Origin: Erigeron canadensis | Taxonomy: Eukaryota > Streptophyta > Magnoliopsida > Asterales > Asteraceae | Length of the DNA stretch: 64,000 nt | Assembly: GCF_010389155.1 (NCBI RefSeq) | Contig: NC_057768.1 | Location: 50,032,101-50,096,100 of the forward strand | Direction: 5' to 3' | Part shown: piece by piece, positions 1-9,600 of the stretch | Numbering within the stretch: position 1 is the stretch's first letter | Layout of the letters: every line of letters starts with the position of its first letter | Position numbers and translations under genes: made by a program | Notes under the pieces: model-generated | Database searches by the model: none | The model's input: only the letters and a program-made list of their open reading frames with translations | What the model was told of the DNA's origin: nothing

Positions 1-524
1 TGTACAATAGATTGATATTCATGTTGAACACCAGTCATCAACCTATTTTTAATTTATTAAGTTTTAATGTGTAATTAATTAAACTATATTATAACCATGA
101 TCTAAAATATAACTAAAATAGGAGGTTGGGAGTACACTTGGCACACCTAATCCCCCTCCTTGAGCTTAATTCTCCCTCTTTAATAATCTTTTATTTTTTT
201 AAATATTTTTTAAAATAATGACGACCTTTTACTTTTAATAACAAAAAATTATTATTATTTTTATTTTATTTTTTAAATCTATATATATAAACCCAACCCA
301 AAGAGCTACTGAAGAAATAAAATTTCCCTACATTCGACTTACAAGGTTTGTTCGACTAGCAAGGTTTCTTTAATTTGTTAACATTGAATTATTAATTATA
401 GTGTTTTAATTTAATAAGATAGGCTTTAATTTATCGACATAATCACTGTTTTTTAGTTTAAAAGAGCTAATTTGTTAACATTGAATTTTTATATTATTGT
501 TTTGTAATTTATTATAGGTTCATT

Positions 525-722
525 ATGATTTCTTCTTCAACAACAAAAAATAAGACCACATTAGTTTGTTTTAAAGATCTTAAGCCAACAAATGTTAACC
601 ATCATCTACAACTCCATGTTGTGCTTGTATGGACTGTTCCGGAGTGGAATAACCCAAAGAAAATCAAAACGTTCGAGATGGTCTTTGTTGATGAATTGAT
701 ATGTATTTTTCAAATTATATAG
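525..722 (+). pseudogene. RPA1-like OB-fold (DUF223-type) fragment
   Basis: A 65-residue open frame reads like the start of the replication protein A 70 kDa subunit / DUF223 OB fold common in plants: a short lead, a strand-like stretch with LHVVLVWTVPEW, then FEMVFVDE, where family members have a W followed by a hydrophobic-VDE/D strand. It stops at ILICIFQII-like sequence soon after, whereas the family is several hundred residues long, so this is only the first strands of one OB fold. An AG just upstream of the ATG resembles a 3' splice site. A Helitron-like 3' terminus lies about 370 bases downstream on the same strand, so it may be a gene fragment carried by a Helitron. The family call rests on short motif similarity only. 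Confidence 0.4.
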
Positions 723-1066
723 TATACACTTTTTGTTTCTCTTTTTGTTTCTTTTTTTATTGGGCTTAACTCTAAATCGTTTAGTCTAAAATTGTTCTTT
801 GTGTTTGTATTAAGTTTAAATATAACAAACTGCAAAAATGTTTTCTAACTAAAGTTGGGGAAAAAAAGGTAAACTGAAATCAATATTTATATGAAGTTAA
901 TTTTCATATGTTTTTCTTTAGCTTTCGTATTGATTAAGTTGTGATATTGGTCATATTGATGGTTGCTCGAATCATACTGTTATAGTGTAAAATTTTAAAT
1001 CATCTATGTTGCTCGAATCATATTGATGTTAATTTTTTAGCTTTGATTAATATATTTTGAGATTAT

Positions 1067-1094
1067 CCGTTCATTAGACGGGCCTGAACACTAG
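1067..1094 (+). mobile_element. Helitron-like 3' terminus
   Basis: A short hairpin (CCGT, 7-base loop, ACGG) is followed about 9 bases later by CTAG and then T, the usual arrangement of a plant Helitron 3' end (hairpin, CTRR, insertion before T). The matching 5' end was not located; it may lie left of the RPA-like fragment or outside the window. Confidence 0.45.
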
Positions 1095-1873
1095 TATCTA
1101 TATAGTTCTCTGTATGTCCTTATATGATGATGTTTTAGAACTCACTTCTATTGTTTTTCATTAAGGACAATGTGTTTGTTATTATTAAAATATAAATCAT
1201 GGTGTTTAGTGAAAACCAATTTAATTTTTTTAAAAAAAGTTCATTAGCTGAAAGAAATTAAAATAGAAAGGAAATAACTATTTTAGAATATGTTTAAATT
1301 TCATTCTTTATATATACATGTGATAAGTAATTATATAACATAAATATAAATATAGTTAGTCTAAGGTGGCGTTTGTTTTCGACTTAATAAATTAAGTCGT
1401 GACTTAATCAAAAATACTTAATCCATTAAGTTATCAAAAGTGTTTAGTTTTTCAATTCATCAATTAAAAACTTACTTTACTGTTTACTTAAAATTGAGCA
1501 TTCTTATTTTAATGTTGTTATTCTAATCTAACCGAGTGTATACACTAGACTAAGTCTAAAACCTAATACAATTCTATAATAATATCAATATCAATAAAAC
1601 GAGTAGCGAAAAGGAACTTATTTTCTCAATATGAACGCTTACCTTTATTGCTACAGGAACAAAATCACATTTATCTAACGGCAACTTGAGCCAAATTCCT
1701 TTTTTACCCTGCAAGTAGGTTTGTGAAATATTTACATATTAATTTTTTAATCAATATAATTCATGAGGCTAAATATTTATTTATTAAACAAAAATTATTA
1801 AAAAATTAGTATATGAGAGGTCCACACTAAGCTTAGCTGTAGAACATCTTTAATTTCATTTTTCCCTATCTTA
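1095..1873. other. AT-rich intergenic stretch
   Basis: No convincing coding region. Around 1372-1450 there is a transposon-like start (GGTGGCGTTTGTTTTCGACT) followed by AAT/TTAAG-rich sequence, typical of one end of a MITE, but no matching inverted end was found. Confidence 0.3.
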
Positions 1874-3408
1874 TCTTAATATATACTATAGTTAAGTTGA
1901 CTTAATGATTTATTAACCAATCACATCGCTCAATTTCATCAAATTGACTTTTGATGATGTCATCATTTAGATAAACTGCAAATTCAAACTATCTTATGAT
2001 AATGCAACATAAGCTTTAATTATATGTGACATTTTTATAATTTTTTGCCAATAATTTAATTATGCTAGAAATAGATATATATATAAAACATTTTAAATAA
2101 AATTAAAAACTCAAGATATTAAATAACATGGGATATTCTTTTTCTTTGGCAAATATTTTGTTTACATGCTTATCTAATTATATCAATATTAATATTAATA
2201 TGAATCATATAAAATATATATAGACATATTCATATATACATCCTGTATATTCATTTACCCAAAAAGTCACATGAATGTTCATTCTCTTCATTTACAATGC
2301 ATTATAATTAAATCCGTAAGTTTTTATGAATTGTTTTTTGATGCAAATATATATTATTATTCATACTTTTTTTTAGCTTTGACGAGATGGGAAATACAAC
2401 ATACAAAATTTATCCTTAATTTTACCATGAATGATGTCGATGTCACTTTGTCAAATTTTTATCATCACTCTATTTAAATGTGCACTTCTTTTTATCTGCA
2501 TAAACTTGATAAATCATCGGATCAACCTTTAGCAATATTTCGTAATTCTTTTCGACTTTAGTTTGATTTTTCTCATACTTTTTAGCTAACGTATTTAATC
2601 TTATGTTTTATCACTCACATATGGACGCAATGTTAAATAAACTAAATGATGAATCTTCACGGTAATAATATATATTTTTTTCATTTACTTCATTTTGTTC
2701 AAAATTAGGATCGGTTAACTTTTGGTTTGGGTTTCATCAATTTCAAATGGATACAATGTTAAATAATAAAATGAATGACAGATCTTTATGGTAATAATTG
2801 TTATTTTTTTTACTTCATCATATATTTTGTTTTTCAAAATTAATATCTGCTTAACTTTTTGTTACTTTAGATTTTGGGCTTTATCAATTACAAATGGATA
2901 TAATGCTAACAAAATGAATGTCAAATTTTTATGGTAATAATTTGTATTATTTTTGTTTTCTTACTTCATTGTATATTATGTTTTTGCAAAATTAAGATCG
3001 GATTACATGCAATTTGTTTCTTTTGATCTTGGGTTACAATCCTTTCTTATGTTTTCTACACTTTTTATTAGTTCAAGTTGTTAATTCTTACAAAATTGGC
3101 AAATCTTCTTATATTTTTACAAAATTTGTTTCGGTTACTTAATTTGTTACAAGGATTTATTTATATTTACATGTGTTTGTATTGAGTAACTATGACAAAT
3201 TTTGATTATTAGAACTTCAAATATGTTTAATTAAGTTTATATATGTTGCTCTTTATAATTTTAATCAATATTAATGGCACTCTAGGTTTTAAAGATTGAA
3301 ACAACCGTGATTTATTAATAATTATTGACGTCTATAATGTAAACTTTACCAACATTTAATTTAATTATATTTTTATATAACCGCACATTGTGCGGATAAA
3401 ATACCTAG
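1874..3408 (+). mobile_element. Non-autonomous Helitron candidate
   Basis: Starts A|TCTTAATATATACTATAG and ends with hairpin CCGCACATTGTGCGG, then ATAAAATACCTAG|T: 5' TC, 3' hairpin, CTAG terminus and A/T insertion context. The start region (about 1874-1975) has a diverged relative at about 13010-13130 sharing TTATTAACC and ATCGCTCAATTT, which supports a repeat family. Inside, three spaced blocks (about 2600, 2740 and 2880) repeat the theme of a changed TATGGTAATAA segment. No Rep/helicase coding was seen, so it would depend on an autonomous relative. Confidence 0.5.
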
Positions 3409-3450
<42 letters not shown>

Positions 3451-3614
3451 ATAGATCAAATGAGAGGTTGCTTATGGAGAGAAGATTTATTTTTAATTAA
3501 TTTTATTTTAATTTTTTTATTTTATTTTAGTGAAAACCAATTCCATAAAATATTTTTAAAAATATAAAAAATTCCCTACATGTGTGTAGGTTTTATACCT
3601 TAAAAACATGTCTT
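3292..3614 (+). repeat. Segmental duplication, copy 1
   Basis: About 320 bases nearly identical to 4321-4622. It begins AGATTGAAACAACCG, spans the Helitron 3' terminus, a TA microsatellite and the first 150 bases of the element beyond it. Because both copies cross the Helitron border, the duplication happened after that insertion. Confidence 0.85.
3409..3447. repeat. (TA)n microsatellite
   Basis: Uninterrupted TA dinucleotides immediately after the Helitron-like terminus; a shorter tract (about 4438-4456) sits at the same place in the second duplication copy. Confidence 0.9.
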
Positions 3615-3917
3615 CTTTAATTTCATTAGTATTTAATTGACTTTGTTATTTGGTACAATATTGCATACAAAGTGTTTGATAAAATGTCTAAACCGAAGTT
3701 TCTTATATATAATTTAGAACCAAATCACATTTAATTGAATATTGCATACAAAGTGTTTAATGGGATGTCAAAACCAAAGTTTGATAATAAATTTGATCAC
3801 TATATATTTGTGAAGTGTTAATAGTTAATTCAACTTTTCTAACTCTAAATGTAGTATTTGTTGTAAACAATGTATATAATAGAATGGATATATAGTCATT
3901 TAGTAAATAAGCTATTG

Positions 3918-4311
3918 AAAATCATAATTGATTTTACCTATACAGTTTGAAAATCATAAATGATTTTGTGTAGCACATTGAGAAAAAACAAAATGAGTTC
4001 CATAAAAAGAAACTTATTCAAAATCAAAATTGATTTTATGCATACATTGGGAAAAACTATACAAAATCATATATGAGATATGATTTTGTGTAGCACATTG
4101 AGTCAAAACCATAATGAGTTCCATAAAAAGAAGCTCGTTTAAAATCGTATATGATTTTAAACATAAAGTGTAAAATACCGATACAAAATCATATTTGATT
4201 TTATTCATACATTTAGACAAAACAAATGAGTTCGGTATCATTAAACATATTCAGAATCATATATGATTTTACGCATACATTGTTAAGGAAATATACAAAA
4301 TCAATGATTTT
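3918..4311. repeat. Array of eight paired AAAATCA/TGATTTT palindromes
   Basis: Eight inverted repeats with 7-base arms AAAATCA and TGATTTT start at 3918, 3950, 4020, 4063, 4141, 4185, 4253 and 4297. Most have a 4-base centre; the fourth has 11 bases and the last has 1. Two carry a single arm change. They come in pairs 32-44 bases apart, the pairs recurring about every 113 bases, with shared spacer text (for example GAGTTCCATAAAAAGAA). This is a degenerate tandem repeat with two palindromes per unit. Function is unknown. Confidence 0.85.
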
Positions 4312-4320
4312 GTATAAGAC

Positions 4321-4622
4321 AGATTGAAACAACCGCGATTTATTAATAATTATTGACGTCTATAATGTAAACTTTACCAACATTTAATTTAATTATATTT
4401 TTAAATAACCGCACATCGTGTGGGTAAAATACCTAGTTATATATATATATATATATAAGATAGATCAAATGAGAGGTTGCTTATGGAGAGAAGATTTATT
4501 TTTAATTAATTTTATTTTTATTTTTTTAATTTTATTTTAGTGAAAACCAATTCCATAAAATATTTTAAAAAAATATAAAAAATTCCCTACATGTGTGTAG
4601 GTTTTATACCTTAAAAACATGT
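4321..4622 (+). repeat. Segmental duplication, copy 2
   Basis: Second copy of 3292-3614, including a decayed Helitron 3' end (hairpin CCGCACATCGTGTGGG, CTAG at 4433-4436). The two copies are offset by 1029 bases with unrelated sequence between them. Confidence 0.85.
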
Positions 4623-4796
4623 CTACACACGTGTAAGTTATATTTTTATTTTTAATTTTTTTTTTTAGAATAGGTTTATGTTAAAAATATATATATAAAA
4701 AAAATAAATATAAAATTAGATATAAAAAAAACAAGCTAAAAATAAAATTAAAAAATCAACCTTCTCTTCTTAAGTTGTTTTCTTCCAGGATCTCTA

Positions 4797-5153
4797 CCCT
4801 ATATATATATATATATAGGAAAAGATTCCTATGAGAAATATTTGAATTGGAAGAACCATGAAAACTTCTAAATTATAACTTGGTGTTTATATGCAAATGG
4901 TGTATACAAATATATTCGTTCACATATGAACTATTGAGCTATACTTAAAATTATCTATAATCATATGTGAAATATTCACACATGAGCCTATAGAGGAAGG
5001 TTCATGTGGGAACCATTAACAGGTGAACTTTGAACATATGTAATATTAAATAGAACTTGGTATGTTCATATGTGAACGAACATGTTCACATATAACATTC
5101 ACGTATGAATATTAAGTTCTAACGTAGAGGTTCTTATGGTTCTTTCAACTCAG

Positions 5154-5198
<45 letters not shown>

Positions 5199-5399
5199 AA
5201 AAGGTTAATGTGAGAACCATTTGAATTGGAAGAACCATAGACTTTTATATTATAACTTAATGTTCGTATGTGAATGGTATATGTGAACATATTCATTCAC
5301 ATATAAACTATCAATTTACACTTATAGTTTACTTATGTTCATATGTGAATAGTTCTCACATAAATGTTACCCATATAATATGATATATAGTGATTTTAC
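4797..5399. repeat. TA-microsatellite-flanked repeat elements
   Basis: Two diverged copies of one element sit between TA runs: about 4816-5157 and 5193-5390. Shared blocks include TTTGAATTGGAAGAACCAT and TGTGAAC/GTTCACATATGAA runs. The runs of GTTCACAT and ATGTGAAC give many local inverted repeats. The flanks 4797-4815 and 5157-5192 are (TA)n. No coding content. Confidence 0.6.
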
Positions 5400-5947
5400 C
5401 TTTGTCCTCCAAGTTGTAATAGATGAGCAAAGGATAGAGGCAAAAAGAGTAGCGTCAAATGGTAGTTTCTCGGGATTTACAACGATTCCACCATACTCGT
5501 CATCATATGCGTCAAGAACCGTGAATAAATTACTGCCATCATCATATTTGTATGAATAAGCTTCAACTCCATATTTTTCTTGCCCAACCATAGTCATTGC
5601 ATATTTTGCACTTCTGCTAATACAAGCAATGACACGAGAAGTACCTATAAACCACAGGAAATATATTTGTCAATCTTTAAACAAGTTTCTAACTCGTAAA
5701 ATGGGGGGAGATCTTTTACAAAATTATGGCTATGGTGTATGACTATGATTGATCAATCTTTGATAATTTTTTCAAATGCAAGAGCAAATGAGCAATTACC
5801 ATCTTGTTTTGAAGTTTTTTGTAGAGAAATTTGGCTGGGTTTGTATGATGTAAACGTGAAGTTGGAGATGGAGAAAGTCGACATTCGCATTCCCATACCC
5901 ATTATTCCCATCCTCTTTGAACCAATGAATACTGATTTTAAATCCAT
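5400..5947 (-). pseudogene. Nudix hydrolase (NUDX2/8-type), 5' exons only
   Basis: Two exons on the minus strand. Exon 1 is 5947-5800 (ATG at 5947) and ends G|GTAATT; exon 2 is 5644-5400, after TATAG and before AAG|GTAAAA. Phases agree (1 + 2 bases), giving 131 codons. The first ~55 residues are Ser/Thr/Lys rich and could be a plastid transit peptide. Residues ~95-131 (DAYDDEYGGIVVNPEKLP, then FASILCSSITTW) match the pre-Nudix domain that precedes the catalytic fold in plant NUDX2/NUDX8 proteins. The next expected block (GKKGVW-like) and the Nudix box GX5EX7REUXEEXGU are not found anywhere to the left in the window. Either the gene is truncated, or the following intron has been expanded by Helitrons and continues past position 1. 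It starts 670 bases after the thioesterase gene ends, on the same strand. Confidence 0.6.
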
Positions 5948-6616
5948 AATTAATCACATGTACAACACTCTTCAAATCTCAACTCCCATCTACACCATAA
6001 AACAAATGTCGTAAATCCAACTACGTACTTATAACTAATATCATTTTATATGATATTATATTTTAATCTAATTATATTATTAAAGTCCACTTATATAGAA
6101 TATTAAGTTGGACAAGAAAATTCATAGAAAATATCAATTTCGGAGAAAACAAAATTTGGTGTCCTGTTTCTAATTACATGTTAATCTTAAAGAAAAAAAA
6201 AAGGGGGGGTATTGTTATTTTGGGTTGACATTTTGGATTTATGTTTTAAGCATCCAAGAATGGAAAACATTGATAAAGTCGTGAAACCCATTGTGATACC
6301 ATTATGAACGAAATGATTAGAAACATTATATTTAGAATACCTGTGAGTTATGACCTATTATTGACAAACAGTATAGAAATCTGAGACCCACAAACAGGGT
6401 GGAGTCATATAACTTATTTTATAGAAACATGGATTAAGAAAATAAAAACGAAAAGGTTAACCTTGAAATGATCAGAAACATTATATGTATCATACAATTT
6501 ATGTATTTGCAGACTTACAAGTGGCAGTCATTTATCCTCTGTTCAGGTCACTTTGCCCATTCTGCTACTACTATGTCTATAAATTCACACTAGTTCGTTC
6601 CAACAAAGATCAAATA
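5948..6616. other. Intergenic spacer between thioesterase and Nudix genes
   Basis: No coding sequence recognised. It must hold the 3' untranslated region of the thioesterase gene and the promoter of the Nudix-like gene, both reading leftward. Confidence 0.4.
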
Positions 6617-9600
6617 CTATTGTCTCGCACGTTCAAATAAATCGCTGAAGAAATTATTAATTGATGGTGGCCATGTATAAGTTGAATATCCTTCCAACAA
6701 TGCCACTTTCTCGATTTCATCATCAATAGTAATTTCTTGAATGTCATCATCTTTCAAGTAAGGAATGACATGCTTTTTAATGTCTTTTTCAGAAATCTCA
6801 AGATGATTTCCTGAAACATTGATGTACTTCACTCTTCCAGCTTCATCCAAAGTTTTCAGGCCGATCCAGTCGTCGATGTAAAGTTTGGTCTGTAATATTC
6901 AAAGCATGGCATGAGACAACATTCTCTTCCATTATACGAGCATCAAGAAATTGGTTCGAAGAGCATTTATATAATTTTTTATACAAACCTGCTGTGGAGC
7001 CAAAGCTGGAGTAAACTCTCCATATGGAAAATATCCAAACCACGCAGTTTCTTTAGGTATCAATACCGTGTCCTGCTCAAACTGTCCGAATGTCCGGGGT
7101 GGCATAAGCATATGCATCAAAGACCCAATACAAGATTTGGAGAAGTTTCCTACCTACCATGATAAGCACCAGGTTTTGTAAGCTGCTAAATCTATCCTTG
7201 TAGGTGGAGTTCCTCTCGTCTGGAACTTCATTGTTAACCTTTGGAAGAAATCTGCAATGTTGCAAGTATGCATCCATATTCTGAAATAAATAATAATAAA
7301 ATCTCAACTAAGGAGTAAGGACTTTAGTAACAACATGCAATTCCATGTAAGGGATTATCTCTATCTTTATCTCTATTACATTATAAAACATTTGTTCCCT
7401 CCATTTTTTCAACTTTAACTAAGTGAAAACCCCAAAATACCTCATTACTAAGGCCTATCACTAAAGGGGTCGTCGACGCTTCTTCAACCCCTCATCGATG
7501 AAGAAGACATAGGTAGCATCTCGTCGATGGCCTTCTTCGTCCGTTGGCTTCGCTGCATCGAAGAGGAAAGACGAGAGTTTGGAGCGTGTGTGGGCCAGGC
7601 GTTCAACGGTTAAACAAAAAAAAACCCTTTTCTTTCAAATAATTTCAAAACCAACGGCTCCTTTTTTTAAAAAAATTTTTCTAACTTTCCTTCTATATAT
7701 ACTAACCTTTCACATTTCATTCTTCACAACTCATTCCATTTTCTTCACAACTCATTCCATTTTCTTCACTAAAAAACACACACTATCAATAAAATCTTTC
7801 ACAAACTTCATTTCTAAATCATGTCAAACAACGAAAACCAAAATCAAATTAACGATCATTGGAATGCCTTTCTTGAAAACCTGATGTCGGCTATGTCGTC
7901 AACTAACCAAGGCCAAAGAAGCCACCCTTCAACCTCATCCAACCCGCCCCCAATGGGTCCTCCACCCTCTTGCCTCGTTAACCCATTTTCTCGAACCTTA
8001 TTACATTTAAATTAACTACAGTCCAATTATGGGTCATAATTGGAGCGAGGCTCAACGTATGGCGTTAGCCCAAGCCCAAATTCAAGCTCAAATGGCGTTT
8101 GAGCTTCACCATCAACAACAAAGACCAAGAACCCCACAACCGTCATTGATTATCAATGAAAATGTCCCCGACAAAGATAGTGTCGCGTCCGCCGATGATG
8201 AAGATGAAGTTGTAGAGGTGGGTCGTGGGAAGAGGCGCGTCACAAAACCGAGGGAGAAAAGGAACTCGGAGAATGATGATACGCTGTTGTTGGCACGGTG
8301 TTGGGTGCATTGGTCGCAGGACCCGGTGGTGGGTAATTGTCAGACGGAGGGTGTGTTTTAGAAAAAAGTGGTGGAGATGTTCAACAATGAAACAACATAC
8401 GCACCACGTACCAAGAACCAAATATATGGCAAATGGAACAAGATTAAAAAGGGGTGTTAAGGAATTTGGCGCGGCGTTGAAGAAGGTTAGCGAGCACGAC
8501 CGACAAAGTGGGGCGGATGAGCGACAGATGGTTGATGCGGCTGTGAAACTGTACAAGAAACAAACATGGGAGAACTATTGGCATTACAAAGTTGCTATCA
8601 CCTCAAAAACTTGTCCAACTTTTGGAATGAAAACGCTGCCACGAGTAGTCGACTAGCTCCGGTGGTAGATTTGATCGTTGATGATGTTTCATTAGGCGGG
8701 ACCCCCACTTCCACCCCGGCCCCATTTGATGCCTAATTTGGGTCAGACCCCATTAGGCGACCACGGAGTCGTAACGTTAGCCGTAGGTTGTCTAGTTCAT
8801 CCGATGCCACATCGGGTCGATCTTCGGGTTCTGAAACGGCTCAACACATTAGTTCTTATATTCAAGCTCAACAAGATGCTTTGCGACGGGCCGAGATTAG
8901 AGATGCCATGAAGTTTTTGGCGAAACCAATTCCGACGGGTTTGTCGGCAAACGACTCCTAGCCACGACCCGGAGGACGACCAGACCGCCGACGACGAGTA
9001 GTTTTTTTTTTAATAATCGTAATGTTTTATTTTTCATTGTAATGTTTTTTTAATTTAGTTGTAATGTTTTATCATAAATAAAATTAAGTTTAGTTTTTTT
9101 TGTGTAATAAAAAAATAAAATAAATAAAAGTTCTAGAAGAGGGGTTATAAGGAGTGAGTGTAGAAGAGGTGGATGAAGAGAGACAAAAGTTGATGTGGCA
9201 GTGGGGAAGAGGTGTTGATGAGGATAGCTTGGTGAGAGGCCTAATTCATAATACACTTGGAAGATATGTCAACCACTCATTTTTTTCTCTATCGTCAAAT
9301 CTCAACCACTTATTTTTCTCTCTCCTCCATAAATCATTTTATTCTTCTAATTTATTCAAAAGCTTTTATCTCAAAAACCGTACATCGATAAATTATAAAA
9401 TTTATATATGTGTTCTTAAAATTTCATGTTTTTTCATTAGAGATATTCCATATACTTTCGACGAATTTTTAAATCCAAGGGCGGAGCCCGGACGGCTTTG
9501 GCTATCACACTCTGACATAATTGTCAAAAGCGAAGGCGACTTCAAAGCGCAAAGACCTCAAATAGAGCGAAGGCGAGAGGCGCAAAAAAGCGCACGCCCG

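Larger units (their letters stand above)
7452..9241 (+). mobile_element. PIF/Harbinger-type element in thioesterase intron 8
   Basis: The 1790-bp element is bounded by imperfect terminal inverted repeats (left GGCCTATCACTAAAG, right in reverse GGCCTCTCACCAAGC; 11 of 15 match) and by TAA on both sides (7449-7451 and 9242-9244), the 3-bp TTA/TAA target duplication of this superfamily. It carries a broken Myb/SANT-like gene, the usual second gene of PIF/Harbinger transposons, but no DDE transposase was found, so it cannot move by itself. It lies antisense to the host gene. Confidence 0.75.

Noticed and set aside
3918..4311. CRISPR-like regular repeats
   Set aside because: The palindromes are degenerate, paired, without unique spacers of constant length, and the genome is a plant's.
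5739..6014. 91-codon plus-strand ORF
   Set aside because: Antisense to exon 1 of the Nudix-like gene, whose splice sites and frame are better supported.
8143..8556. 137-codon minus-strand ORF
   Set aside because: Antisense to the Myb/SANT-like pseudogene; its Cys/His/Pro-rich composition is an artefact of the complementary codons.
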